Notes under the pieces: generated by a model | What the model was told of the DNA's origin: nothing | Database searches by the model: none | The model's input: only the letters and a program-made list of their open reading frames with translations | Origin: Krasilnikovozyma curviuscula | Taxonomy: Eukaryota > Basidiomycota > Tremellomycetes > Cystofilobasidiales > Mrakiaceae | Direction of reading: 5' to 3' | Assembly: GCA_014825775.1 (NCBI GenBank) | Contig: MVAQ01000013.1 | Location: forward strand, 124,001-188,000 | DNA length: 64,000 bases | In this document: positions 53,012 through 63,920 of the stretch, one piece after another | Layout: each line of letters starts with the position of its first letter | Position numbering within the stretch: position 1 is the first letter of the stretch | Made by a program: the position numbers and the translations under genes

Positions 53012-53549
53012 GCTGGCGAGCACAGGTTAGACCATGCACATCGGCTTCTTCGTCTCTGGTCTTTGGGACTTTTCAATTCTTCATTTATTCAAACTTTCTC
53101 TCATTTGTTGCATTCAGACGTTCATCTTAGATTTCGTGCCTGGCGCCATGTTTTGTTGTGTTATCAGTATTGTCACTGTAGTTACAAATCGTTGCCATCT
53201 TGCTCTTGCAATACCTCACTGAGACATAAGCATTCTCAACGCGCCAAGAGCGATCTAACACAACTTTGGAAATACAAGCGACAGAGTTGCGCAGGCTTCG
53301 TGATCGAGGGCGTGGGTCGCGTCGCTTACTATTAGATATTTCAAAGGGAGCAAACGCATCTTTTCTTTGCTCAACGGCAGTTGGTTCGTTTTCAATACAG
53401 AAACTCGCTGTTCAAAAGTAAGCAAAACATGCAACAATTGATGAAATATTCAAGAGGTACCACAAGGCGACTCGCTTAGCGAGGAGAGTTCGCTTGTTCG
53501 TTGCTCTTGTTTCCCTCTCAACCACATCTCACTCTCTAAACATTCGGAA
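53012..53549. other. Intergenic between GT2-B and PP1-B
   Basis: No supported gene; GT2-B 3' region and PP1-B promoter. Confidence 0.5.
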
Positions 53550-55155
53550 ATGTCCCAACAAGAACCTGAATTCGACCTTGATTCTATCATTGATCGTCTC
53601 ATAGATGGTGAGAAAGACGACTGTTGTCACTCTTCACTCGCTTTTGCGTTTTAACTAACCGGCGCTGCGTTGTTGGATGAGAAGTGAGGGGACATCGCCC
53701 TGGTAAGCCAGTCCAGCTTCCTGACTGGGAAGTCAGAGCTCTTTGCTTGAAGAGTAAGGAGATCATGTTATCCCAGCCTATTCTTTTGGAGCTGTACGTC
53801 CCTTATTCGCAGCTTCTTCTCTCTATCAGACAACATGTTGACCTCTGGCGTCTTCATATACAGGGAGGCTCCTATTAAGATCCTTGGAGATATCCATGGT
53901 CAATACTACGATCTCCTCAGAATGTTTGAATATGGTGGGTTTCCTCCTGAAGCCAACTACCTCTTCTTGGGTGACTATGTCGACAGAGGTAAACAGTCCA
54001 TCGAGACGATCTGTCTGCTCATGGCGTATAAGATCAAGTATCCCGAGAACTTCTTCTTACTGAGAGGTAATCACGAAGCTGCTTCTATCAACAGAATCTA
54101 CGGATTCTACGACGAATGTAGGTCTTTCCCTTTCTCCTCATCAGTAGTGTTGTACTTCTTCCGTATTATGCAATTGGAACATATCAATGTGTTTGCGTTA
54201 CACCCTAAGAATAAAGTCTGAAATTACGGTTCACGCGATTGCAGGCAAAAGGAGATACAGCATAAAGACGTGGAAGACCTTCACGGATACTTTCAACTGT
54301 ATGCCTGTGGCGGCAATAATTGACGAGAAGATCTTCACGAGTGAGTTCTTTCCATCAAACAGTCGCGGCGAGCGGGAACTAAACTTATCTTGCTCGGTTA
54401 TTTTGCTTCTAGTGCATGGAGGAATTTCTCCAGATCTCCAAAGCATGGAGCAAATCAGGCGTATCATGAGGCCAACCGACGTGCCTGATACTGGTAAGAG
54501 AACCAACCATCACTTCAAATCGGCTCATAAAATGCTGAGCTCCTTTCTCCTTTTCTACCTCAGGAATCATTTGCGACCTTCTGTGGGCAGATCCTGAGCC
54601 TGGGCTAGAAGGCTGGGGAGAAAACGACCGAGGTGTTAGCTTCACCTTCGGTGCTGATGTTGTGATCCGATTCTTGCGCAAGCACGACTTGGATCTCATT
54701 TGGTGAGTTTACCTTCTAATCACTTGAAGTTCTTCATCTTCTTTGTCTTCTGCTGTAGCTTTACGAGAGTTGTGGGGGAAGACTCAAAAGCTATCCATCT
54801 AATAATCGCTTGTCGTTTGTTGCATTTCCTCACTGACATATTTGCTACCTCCTTTACAGTCGTGGCCATCAAGTTGTTGAGGATGGATACGAGTTCTTCG
54901 CTAAGCGTCAGCTAGTCACCATCTTTTCAGCACCAAATTACTGTGGTGAATTTGACAACGCAGGTGCGATGATGAGTATCGACGAGTCTCTTTTATGCTC
55001 GTTTCAAATTCTGAAGCCCGCTGAGAAGAAATTCAAACCCAAGCCCTTTGGTAAAGGAGGAAGTTAGTGGCTTCTCCCCTTCTTCATCATTTGGCCGCTT
55101 GCTGAATGCTTTCTATGATCTAGTTACCCCACCGCGCAAAAGTGCTGGAAAGTAA
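53550..55155 (+). CDS. Protein phosphatase 1 catalytic subunit, copy B (diverged paralogue)
   Basis: Exons: 53550-53607, 53685-53793, 53864-54117, 54245-54340, 54413-54493, 54564-54702, 54860-55062, 55124-55155; 323 residues, exactly the length of copy A. GDIHGQ, GDYVDRG, RGNHE, MHGG and RGHQ keep the metal-binding and catalytic residues. Substitutions at normally invariant places include HEAASINR for HECASINR and CRGHQ for CRAHQ, and the segment [10 protein letters not shown] replaces the usual DPDKD-type loop. The tail keeps ITPPR. Two introns of copy A, after EYGGF and after TDCFN, are absent here, while exons of 109, 81 and 139 bases are identical in size. If intron 55063-55123 were retained, translation would stop one codon into it. 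Probably an active but specialised PP1. Confidence 0.9.
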
Positions 55156-55552
55156 ACACCACCTCCAAAATGTGTAGTTTTCCCGTTCCAATATGCTGGG
55201 GAGATGAGCTCAAACTCAATACCCTCTTTGTTAAGAGTGCAACTTCTTTTGGCCAAGACGCAAAGGTGCAGCAGCTGCCGTGATGAGCCACCAGAAGGGC
55301 GATTTAGACCATGAAAATATACTTTCTATGTTGCTTCGTTCCAAACAAAAGATGTTCGAATGACCTATTTCTTCCTTTACTTGTACTCTCCGTGACTGAT
55401 CGTCATAGTGTGACTGGATTTATCTTGATTACTTGTACTCGACGTTTCGACCAGTCGTTAAGGCTTGCAATCGCTCTCTATTTACTAGGGGCACAAAGCC
55501 AGCTCATCGATACAAGATAGGGACCGCAGTGACTACGTGCTTCTGACCCTCT
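55156..55552. other. Intergenic, convergent 3' ends
   Basis: No coding signal recognised between PP1-B and the small minus-strand gene. Confidence 0.5.
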
Positions 55553-55943
55553 TTATCTCATCTCTTGGTCCTTAATTGGAACCTAATTGAAGAGAAAAAG
55601 CGCTGGGTCAGTTCGGCTACAACACGGTCGGTGACAGGTGAAGAAAATCAACTCACATCTTTTCCAGTCATTTTCTTGAAACCGTTTCGAATTCCGTCAG
55701 TGATCTTCTCAGTGGTAGCACCGGACTGAGTTGAAACAATGACACATAATCAATCAGTACGAGGCCAAACTACGCTGCTCTAGATTTCAAGGTAAAGAGA
55801 AAGCTCTAAGGACTCACTTGACCATGTCCTGACTTAGAAAGCAAGCCAGATGTAGCCTTGTCGAGCATGTCACCGCCTGAGGATTGGTTGGTACCAGTGG
55901 CAGTACCAGTAGTGGCGGCGTTTCCTTGAGTGCTAGCGTCCAT
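55553..55943 (-). CDS. Small conserved fungal protein with TGKDVPI tail
   Basis: Exons: 55818-55943, 55657-55725, 55553-55582; 74 residues. It is hydrophilic, with no signal peptide or membrane segment. After a Thr/Gly/Asn-rich start come DMLDKATSGLLSKSGHG, then TTEKITDGIRNGFKKMTGKD and VPIKDQEMR. The blocks LDK, TTEKI(T/S)D and TGKDVPI recall small uncharacterised fungal proteins that I remember only as hypothetical. If the second intron is not removed, the reading frame closes two codons further on at 55648, giving 67 residues; the spliced form fits the remembered family better. Function unknown. Confidence 0.65.
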
Positions 55944-56264
55944 AATTTTAAGTAGATGTTCAGTTTCTGTAGTTCTTGAAAAGTTCAAAGGTGTGGAAGA
56001 GATAAATTCCATCGCTGAAGAGATTGACCTTTTATACTTTTTTTTCCCCATTTCGATCGTTTTTGCCATGACGCGGGGTCGATGTCATGTTTACGCTTTG
56101 CCAAGGAACCAGGTTATTTTCAATGCTGCGAACAGTTTTGCATGACGATAGCGTTGAAGGTAGGCCAGCTATTTTGTAGTAGTGCTTCGTGGTGCTGGCA
56201 TCATTCGATTCGAGGTCTCGAACTAATCCAAAATAACAAGATCTTATCGCGATATCTATCCAAT
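55944..56264. other. Intergenic between the small protein and the J co-chaperone
   Basis: Upstream region of the small gene. The frame stays open upstream of the chosen ATG, so a longer N-terminus is possible. Confidence 0.45.
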
Positions 56265-58355
56265 CTAACCTCCGTACTGGAAATGAAACTTCTGACCACC
56301 ACCCCCACCACCTGGGAATCCACCTGGGAAACCACCACCACCCTGTTGGAAATGCTGGAACGGATGCCCTCCATGGAAGTTGAATGGGTTGCCCTGTCCG
56401 CCTTGTGGCTGCGAGGTGTCGTTAGGATCGTCGCCGTTGTCAAATCGAGCTTTGAGTTCGGGGTTTGACAAGACTTCGAATGCTTCGTTAAGAGCTGCCA
56501 TCTTTGCTTCTGAACCTCCTTTGTCCGGATGAGCTGATTTGGCCGCTGTTCGGCTGTTGAGCACGTAAGTCGATAGTCAGTTCGTCAAAGTCGAATCAAG
56601 ATCGCAAGGAACGAATAGACACTCACTAAGCTTTCTTGATCGTCTTCGGATCAGCATCTCTTGAAACTCCAAGGATCTTGTAGTAATCTTTGGCTTTCGA
56701 CTGCTTCAATAGTCGCCTAGCCTTCTCCAACTTGTTCATCATCTGGAGAGGAGAGGTCAGTTCTGATTCACACGGGTTATGATCGACGAAGGAAAGAGAT
56801 GGATTCTACTCACATCCTGACTGCTCCTCCCACCGAGCTCGAAAGCCTTCTCAAACGCGCGGACTGCCTCCTCCCACTTCTCATCTTTCATATAAACCTC
56901 ACCCATACCGGCCAACCCATCAACACTCTCTGGTTCAATGGATAGTACATCCTCACACCACGTCCTCGCTTTCGAGAACTGGCTAAGTCCAGCATACGCC
57001 TTGCACGCTGCTGTGATCAACTTCAGCCGCGGCTCAGAGGCGATTTTAGGGTCGATACCGGAAGGGAAGTAGAGTTCTGCAGCGTCTTTCATCGCATTTT
57101 CGAACGTCTCAAATAGCGGGTTGGGTTGGGTGAAGAGAATCTTGATGGCTGAGGAGAAAGATCCTGCTCCTGCTGACGACATGAAGTTCTCGAGTTTGCT
57201 GATATCTTTGTTCAGGTTCTTGAGCTGTTTGTGGGCTTTTTTACACAACGTCGAGTCGGGGTCGTAGAGGAGGCACTGCTTGATGTGTTGAAGTGCAGTG
57301 TTGGCTGAGAGCGTCGAGGATTGCCAAAGTCAGTTTCCGGATTTTGAATTGAAAGAGACAGCGATAGGGAATACTCACATTCGAGAAGATAGAAAGAAAT
57401 CGAAGAAAGACGCATTATTAGCTTCTGATCGGACGGCCTCAGGTGTGCCAGTCGACTAATGCAAGTCCACAGCGAGTGTCAGTGTTCCTCACGCCCACAA
57501 AATTCTTCACATAACCAGCTGAACTCACGTCAACTCTCCAACACCATCCTCCAAGAACCCATTCTCCAGCCAACACTCTGCTCTCAGTTCTCTGGCTTCA
57601 GCTAAGTTCGGCGAGATTTCAAGCACTTTGGTAGCACTGTCGACACACTGCTCGTACTTCTTGGACTTGTGATGTCGACGTAAGGAACCTAGAGCTGATT
57701 CTGCTGATTTGATTGATGCGGCCTGTAATTACATCAGTTGTTAGGGGATAATGAGGATGAAGAACTATAAGGAATGAGTGACGCTAACCAATTCTTTGGG
57801 AGTGGAAGTGTCTGTTGGATCGGAAGATGTGAACGCCTTCAGTGAGGCTTTAGCAGCATCATAAGAACCTTCTTTCGCGTATATCTTAGCTTTCTCAAGA
57901 TGCGCCTGTTAAATGTAAGGTATTCGTTGGAACGTGAGAGCTTCAGAGCGCGCAAGAGGAGCTTGAACTCACTTTGCTGAACAACGGATGGAGCTTCAGA
58001 ATCGAGTCGAAATCGTCCAGCGCTGCAGATAGCCTCCCAATTGATAAGTATGCAGTTGCTCGCTTGTAATGTGTAAGGTAGTTCTCAGGGTCATGCTCTG
58101 ATTAGCCGGGAACCGGATTTGGTGGTAGGCACCGACCGTATGTCAGTTTGAATCCACAACGTCGACCGTAATTAACAAAGAAAACGCACGTAAAGCTTCA
58201 GAGAATGCTTTAGCAGCATCTGAGAAGGAACCCTGCAGCAGTAATTTCTGAGCTTGGGCGAGGAATGGAGCGGCCGCAGCTGTGTCTGCTTGAACAGATG
58301 TAGCTCCCGCCAGAAAGACGGCTAGACCAATTGGCAAGATGGCACTCAACCGCAT
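56265..58355 (-). CDS. ER-lumenal TPR/J-domain co-chaperone (P58IPK/DNAJC3-like)
   Basis: Exons: 58190-58355, 57973-58097, 57789-57905, 57529-57722, 57379-57455, 56814-57304, 56627-56742, 56265-56553; 524 residues, close to animal DNAJC3. A signal peptide (MRLSAILPIGLAVFLAGATS) is followed by tandem TPR repeats (AAKAFSEAL, HYKRATAYLSIGR, AALDDFDSILKLHP, WEEAVRAFEKAFELG). A C-terminal J-domain begins DYYKILGVSRDADPKTIKKA and keeps the HPD motif in SAHPDKGG. A Gly/Phe-rich tail ends the protein with no KDEL-type signal. The family binds misfolded clients in the ER and delivers them to BiP, and is part of the unfolded protein response. It is divergent from the bZIP gene, with 951 bases between. 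Confidence 0.92.
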
Positions 58356-59306
58356 TCTTCCAGAGAATGAAATGCACCTCTTTGCTGACCAGGACTTCTG
58401 AGGAGGAGACTGGTGGTCTGGTGAAAGTCTGCTGCCAGCTCATCGCGCGACTGGATTGGAGAGGCGCAGGGTGCTCTAATCTAAAAAAGTCTGAGAAGGT
58501 CTCAGAGTCTGTGAATAAACTTCAAGCTGAGATAAGAAGTGAGTACGCAGTGTTTAGAGCCTTATCAAAATTATTTCCCTGCTTTCGGAAGTACCGCATA
58601 GTTTCTATCGGACCTTTTGAAGATCATGGCCTATCCACACCTGGCCATGGTCTTCAGGTCAGACAATCCATCCTTAAGGTATATCATCGTCTCCTTTTCA
58701 CATTGGTAAACTACTCATACTTCTGGACCGCTGGTTGGAGTGGCACTGTGATGTAAAAAATAAATAAACAAACCTCTGCGCTTCAGCTTTTTCTTGAAGA
58801 AACAAGATGTTGTATAATTCCGCCTTTCAATTAAGGTGCAAAATTCAAAAGGGCTAGTAGTTCTTTCGAACCACCTGTTCGCAACTGTGACGTGGTGGTG
58901 GAAATTGCCAGTGTCCCAGTCTTCGGGGAACACTTCGATCAGACCTTGCACAATCTCTTTCTTTCACTTGCCATACATCTATATTGTGTTGAGTTACTTT
59001 CCTCACTGCCTCTGCTGGTGTCTTCGACTCTCTCACCGAGAAATCCAGAAATGCCAGTGGCGAGACAAGAGGCTGGAGCGCTTTCTGATTGGTCGTGATC
59101 CTTCTTCCAACTTGAACAGCAACTACAGCCAGTCCCCTGGCTCTGGTCGACTTCTTTCGGTATGTTTTCTACCGTTTGATTACGTTCAATTAGGTTGGAG
59201 CTAAATCCTCCACTGTAGGTCAAGTTTCGAAGGCCGAAAACTGAGGTTATCTCTTTGCCAAAAAGTCTTATTGCAATTACAGGCTTCCTGATCAAAACAC
59301 CAAAAC
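58356..59306. promoter_or_regulatory. 951-base divergent promoter, J co-chaperone / bZIP
   Basis: No supported exon. Because the left gene is an ER chaperone, an unfolded-protein-response element would be expected, but I could not identify one with confidence. Confidence 0.45.
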
Positions 59307-61278
59307 ATGAGTTCCAGCATCGATGGCCAAGTTCCAGAGGAAAAGGTACGGTTAAGGCCTTTTGTATCGTCTTATATGTACAGAAAAACTGACTAGATTG
59401 CTGGCCTTCGCTGGTCGCTCTGTACACGCTGCTCCCTTCTGCTGTCTCTGCCCACCCAGCCCACCGGTCTCACGACCAGCCATCGAAAGGAGCAGAGAGG
59501 GCGTAAGAGGAACAACGACCTTCCACCATCAAGAGCTCGTGAAGTCCAGAGGGCTTTCAGAGCGAGAAGAGCTCAGCACCTGGGTGTTATGGAGGAGAGG
59601 TTGAAGGAAGTTGAGGCTGAGAACGCTCAATTGAGAGAGATGTTGCACATGCCGCCGGCCAACAGAGTGAGTTATACATCATTCTTTCTCTTCCCGGGGG
59701 TATTGCTGCTTTCTCGACAATGGTAGGGTTTCCCACATCCAGGTTCGATTTCCATGGAGGAATGGCTTCGGTACGGTTACCGGACAGCACCAAACTGTCG
59801 CTGTCAAGATAGGTCTCGTCTGGCACGAGCTATTGATGTATGGCATGGAATCTCGAAGTCTTTGGAGTTCAGCTTCTAAATTACATGGGCATTACCGGCT
59901 TCGCTACTTCTCGCTTCTTTGGACGCCGGCGTTTTCTCGCGCACCGAACAAATGACTGACTAACGCTTATTGTCTTCCTCAACAGCCTGTTCTTCGATCT
60001 GGTCCGACTGGAAGAGGCAAATATATTGACGCTGCAGGTGCAACCTCTGGCATCACGTCTGGTGGCTCTCAGAGCGGAAAGCGTAGTGGTGGTGAAGGGG
60101 GCGACAACGACTACGATACGGACGGCGGTAGATCTGGACGTGGTCAATCAATTGACGCTCGAGGTGATACGGATACTCCGAACATCCATGGAAAACGAGT
60201 GGCAGTGAACCAACTCGTCCGATCGGATTCAGATTTGAGAGCGGGCGAAGTCGCGTACCACGCCAACCAATCCATTTCACCGTCATCTTTCTCACATCAA
60301 TCTCAACAACCACAACAACCACTTAACAACCCTAACCAATTTGGTTTCTACACTAATGCCAACACCAACACCTATTCGCCGATACCTCTTCCTGCAATTG
60401 GTATTCCAAGCAGCAGCTTCAGTCGAAACGGCCAACAAAATAACCTCCTCTACACCCCAAATGGTAACCAGCGCGATTCACCCTCAGCCTTCGGAAGTCT
60501 AGGGGAAGACGAAGCAGCCAACAACAATCCCAACCCGAACCAGTTCCCATCTCTATACGCCCTATTTCCACAAAACAGCGGCTCGCCATCAACTACCCAG
60601 CCTCAACAACAGCAACAGAATGGAAATAACTTTCCAAACCCTTCAATTATGTACCCAAATCTCGTCTCCCAACCAGTATCACCATCCAATAACTCAAACG
60701 GTCCACCTTCAGCTGGCGTAGTCGTCGACCCTACTTTCGCTGCGTTCTCAAACTCGCCTTATCCAGGAAGCCATGGAACCGATGCGTCCACGTATCGAGA
60801 TCCGACACCTGCTGCCACCTTCTCCGTGATGGACCGCCTCAGAGTGTCATGTCGCCTAGATGATGACTTGGTGACCAGCGACCCGGGTCTCTTGGCGTTC
60901 TGTAACGATATCGTTGAATCAACCCAGTGCGGTCCATCAGGGGAGAGTGGCGAGGGCGAAGAAGATGCGGAGATCGACAGCAGCCTCTCGGACTTACCAG
61001 GGTCGACGAGCTGGTTCTCTATCCGACAGGTCTGGGACCTCTTGAAGCCCCACTTCACCGCATCCCTCAACTTTGACCAGCAAAATATGGACGTGAAGGA
61101 CGCGATGCAGGTTGGCACGAGCGCGGCTGATCTCGTGCTGAGGGCTGCCGGCGCGAATGCCGCGAGGAGAGGAACTATTAGATACAAAAAGACTGAGGGC
61201 ATCGTTGTGGTTGGGAGCGTTGTTGGCACGTTGTTAGTTGAGCTGAATCGCGGTCCTCAAGAACATACCAACTCATAA
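59307..61278 (+). CDS. bZIP transcription factor, Yap/Pap1-like
   Basis: Exons: 59307-59345, 59460-59666, 59986-61278; 512 residues. The basic region and zipper lie near the N-terminus: KRNNDLPPSRAREVQRAFRA, RRAQHLGVMEERLKEVEA and ENAQLREML. The central part is Asn/Gln/Pro/Ser-rich and disordered, as in fungal activators. Near residues 369-395 three Cys occur in VSCRLDDDL, LAFCNDI and STQCGPSG, spaced somewhat like the redox-sensing C-terminal region of Yap1/Pap1. A further folded-looking block (WFSIRQVWDLLKPHF) follows. The intron 59667-59985 is long (319 bases) and could hide a small exon; frame continuity supports the simple model. Targets are unknown. Confidence 0.75.
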
Positions 61279-61746
61279 CTGCAGTTTTGTGACCCCTTTC
61301 TTATTCTTGATTCTTTGGTTGTATCTACACGGGTTCTTTCTTCATCGAACACACTCTTGGCTCTTAATTTTATCCTACAGCATGTCGACCTTTTGGTATC
61401 GGGAAAAGTTCATTGAACGCATACTGCGCAACATGCAACCCGCTGGGACTTTTGAGGCATGAGAGCTCTGCAATACGTTTGGACACAAAAGAGCTGTGAG
61501 ACACTCTTATGAGGCTCAAATTTCGACCATACCATTCAATCTACCAGAGAGTTTTCTGCTATTTACTTTTCTGATCTGCTTGTCCCATCTTGCTTGACTC
61601 AAGATGACACTGTTGCGCTAAATAATATGAGATGCAAGGAAAGTTCGGAACTGGCTCTGGAGAAAATTATGCAGACTAAAAAAATCACTTCTTGATCTCA
61701 CGTTGAGATAGGAGAGAAACGGGATACACACTGTAGGTACACGTCC
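61279..61746. other. Convergent 3' region, bZIP / WW-like gene
   Basis: No coding signal; terminators of both genes expected. Confidence 0.5.
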
Positions 61747-62395
61747 TCAACGCCTGTCGAAAGGACCATCTCTCCCCATCGGTGGACTATATCCCAACGC
61801 ATTAAGCGCTCCACCTACCAGTCCACCTCTGAGCGCACCACTCACGAAACCTTCCCTTTCAGGTATCAGCCTAATACCAGCGCTAGGAAATTTGCTCTGG
61901 CCAATGGCGACACCTGTTCGTCTCCTGCTCTGCTGGCGTGGAGGCGATGGATCGCGAAGATGTTGTTGGGGGATGTGACTAGGTTGATAGTGATACGGGG
62001 AGGAAGAAAAGATATTATTGTCATTATTTGAGCCGGGTACCGGTAGATGGGGCATGATTTGGTAGTGATCGCTGCCATTTGAGGACGAGGTAAATGAGTT
62101 ATACTGCGGCGGCGCAGAAAGCGGATGATCCTCTGTAATCGCTTGAGGTTGAGATTTAGTGTTGACGAAGTAATAGCATTGTTGCTGATCGTTCCATTCT
62201 TGGACCCTAGAACAGAATTGAGCATCAGAGTCAGCAGTCGCTTCGCAGGCGTTGGAGGGTGAGTGAACGAATCCAGAAGAGCTGAAACCAGGCTTACCAT
62301 CCTGCCGGTAGCGAGTCTTGATCAGACCTCTTGCTTCCAGCTGGCACCAATTCTCCACGGATAGTCGGTGAATTCAAGGTGATGATTTTGGGCAT
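61747..62395 (-). CDS. Small protein with N-terminal WW-like module
   Basis: Exons: 62298-62395, 61747-62206; 185 residues. After MPKIITLNSPTIRGELVPAG comes SLPAGWVQEWNDQQQCYYFV and NTKSQPQAITEDHP. This matches a WW domain with its first Trp and the aromatic pair, but the second Trp position is Ile, so proline binding may be weak or altered. The middle is Ser/Pro/His/Gln-rich. The C-terminus has a Gly/Ala-rich segment (GALRGGLVGGALNALGYSPP). No transmembrane segment is evident. I do not recognise the exact family; a cytoplasmic adaptor is only a guess. Confidence 0.7.
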
Positions 62396-63126
62396 GTCGT
62401 GCGGTTGTCTGTAAAACGGTTATCAGTGTCGAAATATTCTTTCGTTGAGTGAAGAGTAAAAGGAAGGACTGGGACGACGAATACTTCTATCCACAAATAA
62501 ACCTCCAAATGACCTTCATTTCGGATCTGCTCACAGAATCGCAGACAGAGTGCGCTGAGTGGCAACCGCTGTGTAGAAACCGAACCGAGAATCGCGTTAC
62601 GTAAAGTGTACTTTTAAAGCGATTCATCAAAAAGCAAGCAAACCACAGCTCTATACGGGCAAATTGTACAAACATCATTCGCAATACAGCACGTGAGCAG
62701 ATACAGGAAGTGTACAGTGTTGGGAGTAGGATATCTCGAATGAGCACGACAGGTTTGAGTAAGGTACGGTCGACGACAGACGACGATCATGTCGCGCTGA
62801 ACTAATTCTAGTCTCGACGTAGAAGAATTCACTGGCCGATTTTGAGGAATAGTGATGCAATGGGTCGTTTAATGATGATCCGAAATAGCAATGGTTGGCG
62901 TGATGATGCGTGATGATGCGTGATGAGCTCGAGAGAGGCGATGGACTAGGAAAGTCTCACAACAGAACCCAACATGAGCCTGTATCGTGAGTCCAAAAAC
63001 CAGGGTGGTATTAATGTGGGTAAGACTGCAGCCAGTGCTGGTGTTGATGAGTTGTGTCGTCATTTGAATGACCTTGTCTTGGACTGGGTTAAAATAGAAG
63101 TTCCTGTTTCACGGTCACCACCTTCC
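62396..63126. other. Intergenic upstream of the WW-like gene
   Basis: Promoter of the WW-like gene and 3' region of the right-edge gene. Holds a short TGATGATGCG tandem repeat; no gene recognised. Confidence 0.5.
62899..62926 (+). repeat. Short tandem repeat, unit TGATGATGCG
   Basis: Nearly three copies of a ten-base unit occur in noncoding sequence. Probably a simple slippage repeat. Confidence 0.7.
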
Positions 63127-63920
63127 TTAATCAAACTCCCCTTTATCAAACGTGACACTCCTCTGAATCAGCAAAGAAAAATCCTTCTCCCTCTCAACAT
63201 TCTTGATGCCTTCCCAACCGACAACCATACCCGCGAGCCTGCGATCCTCCTCCGCGTTTGTCCCCCGACGAATTTGAGGTCGAGGGGGAGTATGAGACCA
63301 TCTCACACTAGATTCTTCTTCTCTTCCACGGACCTCAGGTTTTGGAGGTGGGACGACGGTGTCTGCGCCAAGACGCACAATCTCGAACCCTGGCAGTGCC
63401 ATGCTTCGGATGGGGGTAAGGTTCTCGCTGGTAGAGATCGACGTCGAGCCTGTTGCTGTACCAGTGGGGGTGTGACTAAGAGAGAAATTACAAATGTGAG
63501 TCCAGAAACGTAACACTAACTACGTGAAACTACTTACGCCGCGGTTGCCATCATGAAATGAGGATGAGGAAGCGGAGCTGGAATTGAGTCGCCAGGGTAA
63601 AGGATGCTGATGATGTACTCTTCTGAGAAGTCTGGGTGAGGATCAATCGAAACGGCGTCCTGGAAGAAAAAGTTGCCATAAACCTGTTAGTGTCGGGGAA
63701 GGTGATATGTCAACAAACCGGAACGAGATCTCACTTCTGCCTCAAGATGAGCAACGGCAGCGTTAAATTCTCTATTAGAGGGGAAACGAATAATCATTTT
63801 AGTGACGAAAAGGGTGGAAGCCAAGTTGTAGGAAGATGAAACGGGATATTTCCGACAGTATACGGACCTCTCTGACCATTTAGGAAATTGTCGTTCGAGC
63901 AAAGTCCAAGTATTTCTTTG
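63127..63920 (-). CDS. Unknown protein, 3' part only (5' end beyond the right edge)
   Basis: Supported exons: 63868-63920, 63735-63771, 63538-63659, 63127-63475, which join in frame as the last 186 residues of a protein. The 5' part continues past 63920, probably beyond 64000. Visible segments are QRNTWTLLERQFPKWSE, EFNAAVAHLEAE, SIDPHPDFSEEYIISILYPG and DSIPAPLPHPHFMMATAA, then a Thr/Ser-rich stretch and a charged, Arg/Glu-rich, probably disordered tail ending TFDKGEFD. I do not recognise the family and give no function. Confidence 0.6.

Noticed and set aside
55062..55066. A premature stop in PP1 copy B, suggesting a pseudogene
   Set aside because: The stop lies in an intron with a GTTAGT donor; splicing restores the conserved ITPPR tail and an exact 323-residue protein.
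62899..62926. A CRISPR-like or regulatory array
   Set aside because: Only about three copies of a ten-base unit without spacers; a simple tandem repeat.
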